A stretch of 64,000 bases of DNA from Flammula alnicola (GCA_015499995.1 JADNRV010000258.1:1-64000); one strand, 5' to 3'; shown: positions 22,286 to 34,589, counted from the stretch's first letter. Numbers and translations are program-made. Notes: a model not told the origin generated them from the letters alone.

Positions 22286-25101
22286 ATGTTCACCCCAGAT
22301 CCACAGTACCACCCACCGCTGGGCGCAACTCACCGCCCTCCCAACCAGGTAAACCTCAAAGCTTGGTGGAACCAGTTTAACTTTGTCCCGAAGACAAAAA
22401 AGAATGCTGGAGGTCCGTCGCTCACAGTACCTCTCTTCATTATGTTTCTCGATTCATCACACACAGCGCAAGACACAGAGGACCATCCCGTCTTTGGGAA
22501 GCGGCTCAAAGAAAGTTTACGTTATGCAAGCGTTCAGATTTCCACCGCAAATGCCGATGGCGATCTCTATGTCTGGGGATACATCCCCATCGTCGTCGCA
22601 AAATGGTCAGACATCCCGCCTTGTCTCATGCATCTTTTGTTTCTCTGACACCACACATCATTTCTCTCGCTTTTGTGCATTTTCTTCTTTACGACGGGCA
22701 GTGGGCTTTATTTGAAGGAAAATGGTATATGTGATACACAAGCATATCTGTTTATGTTGGTACTCACGCGACGTCTTGACTAGCCTCCGAAGTGCCGGGT
22801 ACGTTCCGCGTCAATGGGTCAAACGAGCGCATGCGCGAGCTCCAGGCGGCGTTCGAGTCTCCACCTCGCGTGAGTTCACACTCTGCTACTTTTCTCATTC
22901 CGTCCTACGTGCCTCTTTTCTGTTCCTCGCTGCGTATGCATGTCCGTGCCTATTTTCGTCATACCTTAAGTTTTCCTTTTACCCCGACTCCGGACCGCAT
23001 TCCTTCTCCATCTCCGTGTCTGCTTGCCTTATACTCCTCACCTTATCTAACTCAACGCTAACAACATCCTCCAACTTCCCACACGCTCCATTCCCCGACC
23101 AGTACGGCAAATCCATCGACTGGGAGCACGAGTCGTACACCACGCACGACGTCGCAAGTATTTTTCTGAGATACCTCACGCAGATGCCTGTGAGTACAGC
23201 CTCTTCATTTCATTTAGTGTCATTTTAGACCCTATTGATCCTTCCGCCGAGGATGAGGTATTAGGGTGACAAACTTCACTTTGCGTCAGTGGATGGAATT
23301 CATGCCAAAATGTATATGGTCGTGGTCCTAGATCGTGATCGACGCACATCCCCCGTTCTGGGCGTTTAAGTGGTTGTCAACTGGTGCTTGTGCTAACTTT
23401 CTTTTCTCTCTTTTGGTTTGTGGGTATTAGGAACCAGTGATACCGTATGATATGTACCATCTTGTAAGTCCCTTTTCTTTTCTTTCTTTTCTTTCTTTTC
23501 TTTCTTTTCGAGTTGGGCTTGGGTCTGGTTATGGCCAAATTGTGGGACGAGACTATGCTGACTGTTGACTCTTGGCTGTGTGATTAGTTCCGGGCTGCGT
23601 TAGGTGTGTCATCGTTCGTTTCGTCTCTGTTGATCATGTTTTCACGGTACTGACTTTCGTGTTATCTTCTACACCTTCACTTTCACCTCCTGCCATCACC
23701 AACCAACCATGAACCGATACGACATAACTATGCCACCTTCACCCCACTCCCAATCGCACCCCGAAAGCGAAACAGCCATTCAACCATGAAGAAGCCATTA
23801 TGACATACAAGTCGCTCATCCGACGCATGCCGCGCGCGAACCAATACCTCCTCCTCTACGTCCTCGACTTGCTCTGGTTGTTTGCGTACAAAAGCGAAAA
23901 GAATTTGATGACCGCCACTAGTGCGTATTCGTCCTATGATTTTCTGTCTCCTCCACCACTGACAAGCTCATCGCCGTCTTTCCTTCCATGCTTACATCAT
24001 ACAGACCTCGCAGTGATATTCCGCCCCTGCCTCCTCTCGCACCCACAGCACGAGATGTCGCTGCATGAGCACGCGCTCAGCCAGGGGGTGTTGGAGTTTT
24101 TGATCGCGCAGCTGGATTGGTTCATGGGGGATACCGTGCCCCCGGCGGTGGCGGATATGTTTCGAGGGGGTGGAGATGAAGGTGGGTTTGGAGGTGCAGG
24201 AGGAGGAGGTGCAGTGCCGTCAGGAGGGACGGGCAAGTGGCGCGAAGGTACGGCGGATAGTCCTTCCCAGCTGCCTATCGTTTTATATCCACCTTACCAT
24301 TCTGAACAACCATCTATCGACCTTGATCCACCTTCTGAGCCACCAACTATCACTGGCACTCACCCTCCAGCCAGTCATTCCTATCCTTCTAAGTCAGAGT
24401 CGCCTGCCATTCGCACTCCACAGGCGACCCCCTCACATCATTCGAAACGAGCGCGTAAAGAACTGCCTATGCTGCCGAGTACCTCCCCGTCGAAGTCCAA
24501 GTCTAGTTCGAGTCGGCAACTAGAAATCGATTTGGCACCCAACCCTCGGAACCATCGTTCCTCTCCCCACCCCTCATCTGATCGACATCCACCATTAGTT
24601 GCCGCTTCTAACTCGAAGTCGTCTCCACGAACTTCTTCCAGCAACCATGTCGGGATTCAGAGTATTAATTGCGGTCGTGGGGTGCCGATCTTGGCCCTGT
24701 CAACTTCGGGCAGCAACTCGACGTCTTCGTTGAAGTCAAATAGTAGTAGCGGGACAATCAAAGAGACTGACCATATCTTTCCATCGCAGGGAGAATCCAA
24801 GCTTAGAGACGGACATGTCGGGGTGAGTCGATAATAATCCCAAGATTCCTTCTCCTCCATTGCTGACAATACTATGCAGGCACACGCTGGCACTAATTCT
24901 AAGCCTGTGCAATGGATGGCATCCGATGCGACTAGTGTACGATCCGTTACAACAGCATCTAGTATCTCGACGAATGATCACCGGCTTGGAGAGCAAGGTT
25001 CGTTCTTCAAACGAATCTTGAAAGGACGCCGTGCTGCAGTAGCGGCGTCGATTACGAGTAGTACTAGTCGACAGAGCAGTGATGACGATACTTGGGAGTA
25101 A
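22286..25101 (+). CDS. RhoGAP domain protein
   Basis: Ten exons join in frame to 567 codons, including exons of 23, 33 and 16 nt. A short N-terminus leads to the RhoGAP domain (about residues 45-230). It starts at VFGKRLKESLRYASVQI, carries the arginine finger in GTFRVNGS, then YTTHDVASIFLRYLTQMPEP, PRANQYLLLYVLDLL and LMTATNLAVIFRP. The remaining about 330 residues are low-complexity Ser/Pro/Gly-rich sequence ending in a basic patch (FFKRILKGRRAAV). It should switch off Rho/Cdc42-type GTPases and so act in polarity or cell-wall control in the cytosol or at the membrane. The (TTTTC)n tract lies in intron 6. Confidence 0.9.
23471..23509. repeat. (TTTTC)n microsatellite
   Basis: A pyrimidine tract of repeated tttct/ttttc pentamers lies within an intron of the RhoGAP gene, just after the 33-nt exon. 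Confidence 0.8.
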
Positions 25102-25828
25102 GGGAAGTCTAGACTGGTAGGGTTGCAGAGCTGAATGTCTATTAAAATTGTGAATGCAACGGTTCATTCTCCGCATTCGAAAGGCGTTACTTCATTACTG
25201 TTCCGCTTGTACGATATACGAACTTGAATCAAGGTTTCTAGTTGTCCACCCACATAAGCGCAAAGGTTTAAATTCGGTGCAGATGTGTTCAAGTGTGTCT
25301 CAATTTTGATATTCCAATATCGACACCATGGTAAACAATACTGGCGATACTGGCGCCCTCGAGTCAGGTCGTTTACCGCGGCAAACGGTACCCTTGACAT
25401 ATCCTTCTCAAGGGGAAGCCAAAAAATTGTAAAAATTACCCCCCTTGGATCTACAAAATACATGAATGTCAGTCGATGTTGGAACGGTATCAAAATAGTA
25501 GCTATTCACTGTGAATGCGGGTGAGGTGTGGGGATCGCTGACATTGACATGTTGTGATTTATGGATGATGCGAGCTGGATACTTCATTCTTCAAGCTCAA
25601 GCTTCAAAGCTTCAAGGACCTTGGTAGTGTCCGTTGTCAAGGAATTGTGGCGGGCCGCCTGTCAGTCTTTCGGGGCTAGGTGCCACGTGGTCCAGGTCAG
25701 TCCGGTTGCAAATCGTAAGCTCGATGCCATCAAAGTACACACAACAATTTCGACGTTGACCTTACCCTCACACAGTCGCATCTTTTGAACATCATCGAAA
25801 CGGCATCCTTGCTCTCTAATCCTCAAAA
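25102..25828. other. Intergenic stretch, nothing recognised
   Basis: It lies between the RhoGAP stop and the F-box gene start. Only short frames without motifs are seen; it probably holds the 3' end of one gene and the promoter of the next. Confidence 0.35.
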
Positions 25829-27357
25829 ATGATGTCTCAGCTCGTCCGAGACCTTCAGCACCTGAAATCTGAGAACCAGCAGCTACGGTCAGAAAATCAG
25901 CGCCTGAAAGCGGAGAATCAAGCAGCAAAGGAGCGGGAGGAGAGGTACAGAAACGAGCGCAAGAAAGAGGATCGAGACCGCCGAGATCGGGAGAGGTTGG
26001 AGCGGCTAATGCTAAGAGGTGAGGCCTGCTTTTCATCGTATGCTGCTGCTCTGATCAAGCGTGATAGTGCATGGAAACCAAATTGCATTTCCCCAAGAAA
26101 TCATGGATCAGTTCATTGATCATCTATACGACGATCGGAGAACTTTGAAGAAGTGCGCACTCGTGTGCCGTGCTTGGGTTCCTTCCAGCCGCTACCATCT
26201 TTTCAGCGTTATCAATATTTTGCATGACTCGGATTATCAACGTTTTGATGACCTCATTCAACATCTCGATCACCCTCTCTGCACATTTGCGTCGTCAGTA
26301 CGTGAGCTTTGCATATTCGCTCCCGCAGACGATGGTCATCCGACGCCTTTTATGCTCAACCCGCCTTGGCTTGATCCATTAATTCCTCAACTCGCCAAAC
26401 TGGTGTCTGTAAAGTCCTTGTTCGCCCATGAAATTATAAAATGGTCGATGATTAGTTCCTGGCAAGCGCTTTTGAAGTCAGCCTCCTTCACTACTCAAAT
26501 CACCCACCTTATCCTTAGCAATCCTTCTTTCGAGTCCTTCGAACGGTGTATGGAGACAATCCATTCCTTTCCGTCTCTTGTGGTTCTTGAATACAGCGTT
26601 GAAAACCCAGATGACGATGAATGGGCATTGAACTTCCCAACATTCCGAGGTTCACCGCCGCCACCCTTGCGCACCCTGGACATCGTATCGTGGGTTTCCA
26701 CCGTGCAGCTGGCTTGGAGCCAGCTGATGTGGAAATGGCTACATCGCAGCCAGACTCGCTTGTCCACAATTAGGCTGGGAGCAGTATCAATCTCCACTGA
26801 TGATATCAGCACTTCTAAACTCTACCCCTTCGCTCAATACCTTCAATTCCTTGGTCCCTCACTAGAAGTGCTCAAAGTTTGTTTCAACGATGCTCCAAGT
26901 ATTTGTAGGTTTCTCGTACTATCATACATTCGAATGGATAGGCTGAAATACTTGACTAGCTCTTTTTCTTGACAATGTCGACATCGCGCTCAATACCAGC
27001 CTTCGTATGTTGGACTTAGCAGGCATTTTCGAGTTCCACGCTGAGGCGCAATCCTTCGATGGCAAATTTTCGTTGCTTCCCTTGCTTTTGTCCAGAATCC
27101 CTAAAGCAGCTTTGGCGACCATCAACTTCGAGTTTTGGGTCTATGGTCCCAATTTCAAACTCATGGCAGAGGTGACAAATACTAATGCAACATGGATTGC
27201 CATTGATAAACTGCTGGCTGGATCATCTTTTCCAGTGTTAACTGAGGCGGCTTTCAGGGTAAGTGGCTGCCCTCGGGAGTTTGATATAGCAAAATATTTA
27301 GAGCTCAGATTGGCTAGGTGCAAGCAAAGGGGTTTGCTGCATATTTACTATTTCTAA
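25829..27357 (+). CDS. F-box protein with N-terminal coiled coil
   Basis: Three exons (25829-26018, 26068-26898, 26960-27357) give 472 codons. Exon 1 encodes a strongly charged coiled coil (LKSENQQLRSENQRLKAENQ, then Arg/Glu-rich). A 49-nt intron joins it to the F-box, FPQEIMDQFIDHLYDDRRTL and CALVCRAWVPSSRYHLF. The rest is a long leucine-patterned region typical of Agaricomycete F-box proteins. The second intron removes a stop and restores the frame into LNTSLRMLDLAGIF. F-box proteins bring substrates to SCF ubiquitin ligases; this family is expanded in mushrooms and targets are unknown. The coiled coil could be a separate upstream frame if the first intron is wrong. Confidence 0.78.
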
Positions 27358-27473
27358 TAATTGGTGGGCTGGTCACGACTAGGACTCTCCGATGATTCTA
27401 TTGCACAATCTCTTTGCATACAGTATGTATACGACCTATGGCTGTAAATTTATACTAGGAAGTAAATCGTCGC

Positions 27474-27585
27474 AGTGGGTTTGATCTTGCAAGATACCTG
27501 GAAGTGAGATTAACGCGTAGCATGGAAAAGGGCTTGAAAGTCCCGTGTTACTCGTGGTTGGGAAGAGTGATACTATTGTCTCATA
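27474..27585 (+). pseudogene. Duplicated fragment of the F-box gene tail
   Basis: The translation GFDLARYLEVRLTRSMEKGL matches the C-terminal end of the preceding gene (REFDIAKYLELRLARCKQRGL). No start or F-box accompanies it, so it is a stray duplicated 3' exon fragment about 120 bp beyond the parent stop. Confidence 0.6.
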
Positions 27586-27703
27586 ACATATCTACGGCGA
27601 ACACTCTCCTTGGAATTCGAGGAATTCTAGACGAGGTTGGCGTTGAGTGAATATCCTGACTCGGATATAAGAAAAACCAATGGAAAGGGGCGTACTTACC
27701 TTT

Positions 27704-27737
27704 GAAATGCGACCCCCTGTGAAATGCGACCCCCTGT
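27704..27737. repeat. 17-bp tandem duplication
   Basis: Two exact head-to-tail copies of gaaatgcgaccccctgt. Confidence 0.9.
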
Positions 27738-27779
27738 GAACTTCTGCAGCTAAGTTATTTACCATTACAGATTCCTTCT

Positions 27780-28360
27780 CGTTGAACTAGTCCTTGCCGA
27801 GATTTTCAAGGGTGTCACATCGTGGGCCGTCGATGTCGTCGATCTGCCCGTGCTATCTGCCGATCTTTTTGGAGGCTTTGAAGCGAGTCGATTCGGGCAT
27901 GGTGAGGCGCTGGGAGAGATTAATGGCAGCGAGGATGAGAAAAATTCCGATGACGATACACCAGACTGAGAAAAGAATGGAGGATGGTCAGTTAGAATGA
28001 TTCTAGGAATAGAACGTATCGAAGGACAACTGACCTCCATCAACTTTCGCCCTCGACATTCGTAACGTGCTTGTAGCACAGCAGAACGATGATGGTCACG
28101 GCCAAACTGCTGATAAAATTTCCCCGGCCTTGGTTAGAGAAGATGTAAGCCAGCATCATCCCGTATTTTCGGAGGTTGGCGCGGTCGGAAGTGATGGATG
28201 CGGACATGGGGTGGTCACCGCCGATGCCGATGCCAGGGAAGATGCGGAAGATGAAGCATGCGTCGGGCGAGACGGTGCGGGTGGGCGTGGTGAGGTCTCT
28301 TCCGTCTGTCGGGCGATGTGTTAGCTTTTCGGTGGATGGAAAACAAGGAGTGGGACGCAC
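27780..28360 (-). pseudogene. Phosphate:H+ symporter (PHO84-type MFS) remnant
   Basis: The frame near 28260-28060 reads FRIFPGIGIGGDHPMSASIT, then SDRANLRKYGMMLAYIF and CYKHVTNVEGES, clear hallmarks of fungal Pho84-type phosphate transporters. An intron-like gap follows, then VWCIVIGIFLILAAINLSQR and LTMPESTRFKASKKIGR, after which a stop interrupts the frame. The first TM helices and the whole second half are missing, so this is a degraded internal fragment and not a working gene. Confidence 0.75.
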
Positions 28361-28725
28361 AGGCTGATTTTCATCCTAGAGCGTCGGCGGCATATCCTGA
28401 TCTCGAACATCGACGGCCCTCCTCTGCTTATCGTCCTTTCGTGTCTGTGACCGACACTGTTTGCACCGGGAGAGTCAGCCATGGGAGACGGCTAGAACAG
28501 ACAAGAAAGGCTTACCTAGTTCGAGATCACCCCAGCCTCGCTGCTCGCTGACGCAGGTGGATAACCTTGCAATAGCCAGGTCATTTGGTTACGCTACAAA
28601 TTAAAGGAATGCAAATTTCGAAGCTGGAAGCTCGAGCTTGACGGTCCATGGTTGATAGAATCAAACGAATCGAATATTAATGATACAAAAAAAAATACAA
28701 TATCGCATACGGCTCATGTGCATGA

Positions 28726-30812
28726 TTAAAGACCAGTAAAGGCAGTCCTAACAGGCGCCGACACCTCCCACTGAAGCACCAACCCAACCTTTCCCTGCGG
28801 AGGGACCGAGCAAACCCAGGCGAAGCGGCCTTCTCTTCCAAGCGCCTCAACATCCACAGCCTGCCCCGCCTCATCATCCGCGCCGTCCCACATCGCCACC
28901 ACCCCAGGCGAAACCTTCACGGGCGGTGGCGCCTTCAGCTCGCCCCCGCTTGCCGCGCTGAGCGTACCCCCACCACTCCCCTCCGCGCTGGGCAGCGTCA
29001 GAGCAGGCTGCAGCAGCTTCACCGTGATCGTCGAGTCCTCGGACACAGGGACCTGGTCAATGACTTTGATCTTGAGGTTATCGGGGCTGCTCGAGGACGC
29101 GGACTTGGTGTTGTGCACCGTGATGCGCTGCAAGAACGTATATACTGAGGACTTGGAGTAGAAACCGGACTGGGATACTTTCTTGCTGCGCGGGTGGTAC
29201 GTTACGCGGATCGATGGGTCCAATCTGTTGGAGGTGGCGAGTAGATGATAATTAACGATTTGTTAGGAGTAGAAAGAACGCGAGCATGCAAGAAACGCAC
29301 CCAAGAGGACAGTCAAAGTTCTCATCTGGGCTCACGAGGGGCACGTCTGACTTGGAAATAAAGCTTCCATCCACATAAACGCTAGCGCTACCAGCAAGAA
29401 GGGTGTATTCCGATGCATTTTTTATCTTCGCCTGAGGTACAATATCAGTTTCCAGCCACAAAGTCAGACTGCGAAGCCACAAAGCCCACCTTCAGATGCA
29501 CCCTGCTATCTTTCTTCGGAACGCACACCCAGCTCATATCCGCGTCCAAGCCGAGCCTCACAATCGTCACACTATGACCTACCCCATCGCTCGGAATGCT
29601 GATCAGCCCCGGGACACCAAACGTCGCACTTACAGCCCCTTTTGAGGAGACCTGCAGACCCCGATGCTGCATGCTCTGCTGACCCCCGTCGCTCTCCGAC
29701 ATATCCAGCAGGGAATCTTCAACCTGAGGAGGAGGCGCAGCCCCGGGAGCACTGCCAAGCATCGCAGACATGGCCATCATTTGTGGGCGGCTGCGCAAAG
29801 GCAGCGCTTTGCCTCTGAAGTGCGTGGGGCGGTAGATCGAGAGCGTCCATGGAGTAAGCGTGGGGACGCCGACGCCGAACGTGGGCGTGGCGGTTTCGAG
29901 GGTGAGCGGGACGTCGTCCCAGTCCTCGCCTGTGCTCTGCGTGATGGAGCCCTTGTAGATCAGTGTCACGGGCTTCGTGTCTTTCGTTTGCATGTCGACG
30001 CGAATATCATATCCCGCGCTCCATGTCGCGTTGTGTACAGCTGCAGAAATAGAGTATCCAGAATCATAATCAGCATCGTTGCTCGTTTCTCTGGTCAAAG
30101 CAATTCGACGCACCATAGATGAGAGCAATCTTGATTTCTCCTTCTGACTCTGCAAAAACGCCAATCGTAGCTTTCAAGTTTAGTTTCTCGTTCCCTGAAG
30201 GGCCGGCGAGTTTCTTCTTCTCATCCACAATTGCTTCGTCCATCTGCTTTATCTCCTTCTCCAGCTCCGTAACCTTGTCGTCCAACTCTTCCGCATTGGC
30301 ATCGTAGCTCTGCACCACCTCTTTCAGTTTTGAAACCTCGAGGTGCTCCGACTTCACGGAGGCAAGGTATGTTTCCATAGACGAAAGCGATTTGAGTGTA
30401 CGCGCAAGTGCCTTCTCAGCGCGTTTCTTCTGGGACACGAGCGCGACGAGCGCTGGTGACGTTGTGGGGACCGGAGGAGGGGTGATCGTTGATATTGTCA
30501 CATCGTGAATAGTCGCTGCACCGCGCCCTTCGACTCTGCAGGCAAGTGAACATAAATGAGCCTTGTTCTTGGCTGCTTAGACAGGATGTAAACGCACTTG
30601 AATGATTCTTGATCCAATACCGCCGGAAGCCCAATAATGTTCAGCTGGTTCTGCCCAGTCTTGACCGTAAATTTGAAAAGACGCGTAATTTCCGCGCGTC
30701 CAGCGTATACGCTTACGCTGATGATCTTGCTCTCTTTGACGGAGGCAAGTTCAATCGTGTTTACAGGCTGAAATGCGGGAGGAGGACCACTGATAGAGTT
30801 GGTGGGCGACAT
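28726..30812 (-). CDS. Mucoidy-inhibitor-like protein (DUF4140 + DUF4139), second copy
   Basis: Five exons (30598-30812, 30114-30535, 29490-30040, 29301-29431, 28726-29224) give 605 codons. The domains follow the same order as in the gene at 9308: VSVYAGRAEITR, SFKVEGRG, a coiled coil (AEELDDKVTELEKEIKQMDE), WSAGYDIRVDM, WDDVPLTLETATPTFGVGVP, LQVSSKGAVSATFGVPGLIS and TYHPRSKKVSQSG. Exon 2 (422 nt) and the 131-nt exon have exactly the same lengths in both genes. The intron after STGE in the other copy is absent here. A Gly/Ser/Ala insert of about 20 residues sits near the C-terminus. Cellular role unknown; no signal peptide. Confidence 0.9.
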
Positions 30813-31267
30813 TTTTTCAAGAGGAGTTTATGAGAGTGTATGGGTATGTGGGTTCATCCAGCGTCGCCCTTATATACAGACGACTGGCCAGGGCTGGCTG
30901 TGTTATGATTCATATGAAGGGTCTAGCCAGGAACTACGGAAGAGTCAGAAAATGATCGTTGTCAGACACACCATCGAGACACGCATAAACCACTGTCTAT
31001 AATTGGATGACCGCTTGCGGTACCGTCACAAACACAGACTAGTTACATGTAAAACAAATGCAAGAAGGATTGAAGAACTTGAAGGATCAATTCTCCAGTA
31101 TGTATACTGCGCTGTACTGCTGTATGAGGAGACCTGAGGAGACCCACCGTGACCGTGGTCGACGCCTTATTGTCAAGCTTTGCAAATTGCGGCTCCAAAT
31201 AAATTCCAGTAAATTCCTCTCAGGTGCGCACCTTAACACACCCTTCTAGTCTCCCCTGAGCCTTCAG

Positions 31268-32561
31268 TTAGAAGAGATATTCACATATGCGCTGGCCAAA
31301 ACAGAATATTGAGATAAGTGAGAGTCGATGCGGACTCCTCGACAGGCCGTTGGTCCGCAGTTGAACACAAGCATCGATCCGGCGTCCATGCCTTTCATAT
31401 TGGGAATGGCGGTTTATTCCAAGCCTCATGACGAGGGTAAGTTCAAAGTTATGATGATGGTCCTCCACTGAGCAAAATGTCCTTATGTAGATGTCCTTGA
31501 TATTGATTTGCAATTGGCTTGTGGCTGAGGTGATTCCTGGATACAATAACTATTCCTTGTTCTCTGCGTCTGTTCCCTCCCCCCCAACGATTTACTCGAC
31601 TCCTTCAAGAGCAGAAAGCGATGGCAAGATTGACCTATAATTTTTTAAGACTTTAGAAGTCATCAAGAGACGTGAAATTTTACGTCGTTAGCCTCGCATA
31701 CAACTTGAGGACTAGTATCGGTAGGAAAGTGGAAAGCCGTAGGGCAGTTCGGGTTAGTGCCTGGCATGATATAATGTTTAGAGACGAAAATGACAATGCT
31801 AGTTGATTATAATTATCACTTACAATCGGCGCCTGCTCCCTCGCATCCGTTGTAATACCTGAGGAAGAATAGGATTTAAGATCCTGTAGCGCGTTATCCT
31901 GAAAATTACTTACCCGAATCCAGAGGTCACGGAAAACGAATGACTTTACAGTTTACTTGGCGTTAGATCTAAGAAAAATAGGAAACGTGTGGAATACAGA
32001 ACTTACGGTGGTATGAGCGAAATATAAGTGCTGGAGTTACTTCCCGGAGGAGTAATTATTAAAGGGTTGATCAAAGTCGTCCCAATAAGGGTACACCCCT
32101 CGCCATTGAATCCACAGCCTCCTGTAATAGAGATGAGTTCTTGTATACCTCAATACCTGAGGCTCGACGGTACCTGTTTGCAAGTACCTGCATTTAAAAT
32201 TAGTGAGGCGGCATCGTTAATTCGTTTAAATAAACGTACGCGATGGCTGAGATAAGAGGGCCATTGATGGTGAAGTCGTCGCCAGTCGAAAGAACGTTTG
32301 TGCCTTGAATAAGCATCGGCTACAGCAACATTGTATGAGACGGCCATATATCGTGGATCCAAGGATACACTAGTATGTAAGTGACTTACTGTTCCAAAAC
32401 CACACCTAAAATACACGTCAGATCGCTGATCATGGCATTTTAAATGTATACTATTAGTATCCCCCTCTTTACCCATTGTCAAAGTGCACGGTATGTGTCT
32501 CCGCCCTAGAGCCAATGGCAGCACTGGAAATGAATAGAAACAAGAAGTTGAGGGAGAACAT
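31268..32561 (-). CDS. Small secreted glycopeptide-family protein, copy 1
   Basis: Nine exons on the minus strand, several tiny (16 nt at 32390-32405, 14 nt at 32174-32187, 30 nt at 31914-31943), total 228 codons in frame. The start gives a signal peptide (MFSLNFLFLFISSAAIGSRA). Next come THTVHFDNGCGFGTPMLIQG, NVLSTGDDFTINGPLISAIA, YLQTGGCGFNGEGCTLIG and SVTSGFGYYNGCEGAGADC, and the body ends near VVCEAND. Paired cysteines and N-glycosylation sites fit the small secreted glycopeptide family widespread in Agaricomycetes, with a thaumatin-like flavour. The last exon (31268-31495) extends the tail beyond TFC and is less certain. Function unknown; extracellular. Confidence 0.75.
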
Positions 32562-32653
32562 GACAATCGATGAGCGTCAAAAGTCAGAATCAAACACTTA
32601 GGCTGTAGTAAATTTGGCTGAGGTTCGAGGTTCAAGAATTAGAACATGGCTAC

Positions 32654-32660
32654 TTTTATA
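32654..32660 (-). promoter_or_regulatory. TATA box of glycopeptide copy 1
   Basis: TATAAAA on the minus strand, about 93 bp upstream of the ATG and conserved at the same distance in copy 2. An imperfect palindrome (tacatgttgtactacatgta) lies further upstream in both. Confidence 0.55.
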
Positions 32661-33379
32661 CCCCAGAACACCTATTAGAATAGCTCACGGCTATGATGCA
32701 GATTATAAACCCTATGATAATCATCTCAACGGGGGACCAGCCTCCTTCTATTACGTACATGTTGTACTACATGTAGTATTCTGCAGAATTCTGGGTTGCC
32801 CGAGAGTGCTCGAATTTTTACTGATTCCCATATATACAAGGCGAACTTCGCGTATGCATGGGGCATGTAAACCCGGAGATGCATGGGGCATGTAAACCCG
32901 GAGAATGAGTTGAACGATAAAAAAAGAACCATTCTTAAAATAGTTCACGCCAATATTAATGTCATTTGCATTCAACCTTTCCTCTCGCCATCATGGAAGA
33001 ATACGTCTCTATTCTTCACGAAAGACTCAACCTTCTTCAAGTTCGAACCTGCGAGGGTACTGAACTTTTCGACCTTTTTTCTTGATTCTAAACTTCCTAT
33101 CAATGGAGACTTCCTGAATGCCTTGGACGAGGTCGATAAGACGATATGCAGAAGAATGACTGCCACTTCCTATTGCTTAAATAACGGAGGCGAAGATAAT
33201 TCCACGGGAGCACCCTTCTAGTCTCCTCTGGGCCTTTAGTTAGAAGAGATATTCACATCTGCGCTGGCCCAAACTCAACATTGAGATATGTAAGTGAAAA
33301 CCGACGCGCACTCGACAGGACGTTTGATCTGCATTTAGACGCAATTATCGATCCATGCGTCATATTTGGAATGCGCGAT

Positions 33380-34489
33380 TTATTCCAAGCCTGATGACCG
33401 TTCAAAGTCATAATGACGGTCCACTGAGCAAAACGTCGTCATGTAGAGGTCCTTGAAATTGACTTGCGATTGACTGGTAGCTGAGGTGATTCCGGGATAT
33501 CCTTGTTCTCTGCATTTGTTCCCTCCCCCCTCCAACGATTTACTCGACTCCTTCAAGAGCAGAAAGTGATAGCAAGATTGACCTATAATTTTTTTAAGAC
33601 TGTAGAAGTCATCAAGAGATGTAAGTCTTACGTCGTTAGCGTCGCATGCAACTTGAAGACCGGTGTCAGTAGGAACGAGGAAAGCCGAACGGCAGTTCGG
33701 GTTAGTGCCTGGCATCATATAATGTTTAGAGACGATAATGGCAAGGCTCGTTAATTATAATTATCACTTACAATCGGCGCCTGCTCCATCGCATCCATCG
33801 TAATACCTGAGAAAGGATAGGACTTAAGATCCTGTAGCGCGTTATCCCGAAAATTACTTACCCGAATCCAGAGGTCACGGAAAACGCATGGCTTTACAGT
33901 TTACTTGGCGTTAGATCTAAGAAAAACAGGAAACATATGGAATACAGAACTTACGGTGATATGAGCGAAATATAAGTGCTGGAGCCATTTCCTGGAGAAG
34001 TGGGATTGAGCAAAGTCGTCCCAATAAGGGTGCATCCCTCGCCATTGAATCCACAGCCTCCTGTAATAGAGATCAGTTCTTGTATATCTCAATACCTGAG
34101 ACTCGACGGTACCTGTTTGCAAGTACCTGCATTTAAAATTGGTGAGGCGGCATCGTTGATTTGTTTAAATAAACGTACGAAATGGCTGAGATAAGAGGGC
34201 CATTGATGGTGAAGTCATCGCCGGTCGAAAGAACGTTTGTGCCTTGAATAAGGGTTGGCTACAGCAATATTATATGAGACGGCCATATATCGTGGATCCA
34301 AGGATACGCTAATATGTCAGTGACTTACAGTGCCAAAACCACATCTAAAATACACGTTAGTCTCTGATCATGGCATTTTAAATGTGTATCCCCTCTTTAC
34401 CCATTGAAAAAGTGCACGGTATGTATCTCCGCCCTAGAGCCAATGACAGCACTGGCAATGAGTAGAGACAAGAATTTGAGGGAGAACAT
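33380..34489 (-). CDS. Small secreted glycopeptide-family protein, copy 2
   Basis: It has the same nine-exon layout as copy 1. The ATG at 34489 gives a signal peptide (MFSLKFLSLLIASAVIGSRA). The mature part has HTVHFFNGCGFGTPTLIQG, NPTSPGNGSSTYISLISP, HAFSVTSGFGYYDGCDGAG and LQVACDAND. An intron-like stretch after this point happens to stay open, so the terminal exon (to 33380, DLYMTTFCSVD) may be reached by splicing or by read-through. Compared with copy 1 the exon-5 region keeps the family-like NPTSPGNGSS. Secreted, function unknown. Confidence 0.75.
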
Positions 34490-34582
34490 GTTAATTGATG
34501 AGCGTCAAAAGTTGGAATCGAGGACTGAAGGCCGTAGAAATTTTGGCTGAGGTTCGAGGTTCAAGAGTTAGAACCTGGCTAC

Positions 34583-34589
34583 TTTTATA
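34583..34589 (-). promoter_or_regulatory. TATA box of glycopeptide copy 2
   Basis: TATAAAA on the minus strand about 94 bp upstream of the ATG, at the same place as in copy 1. Confidence 0.55.

Larger units (their letters stand above)
31236..32863. repeat. Direct duplication, unit 1
   Basis: A 1.6-kb block repeats at 33209-34792 in the same orientation with roughly 85-90 percent identity by eye. Both share the cacccttctagtctcc edge, the glycopeptide gene, its promoter and the tail actgattcccatatatacaa. The spacer between the units (about 32864-33208) has no relative. A 25-bp tandem repeat (atgcatggggcatgtaaacc core) sits at the unit's right edge. Confidence 0.8.

Noticed and set aside
29664..30122. 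152-codon plus frame opposite the second DUF4139 gene
   Set aside because: Antisense shadow of a GC-rich exon.
32883..33221. 112-codon plus frame between the glycopeptide duplications
   Set aside because: No motif or start context; it spans the duplication edge.
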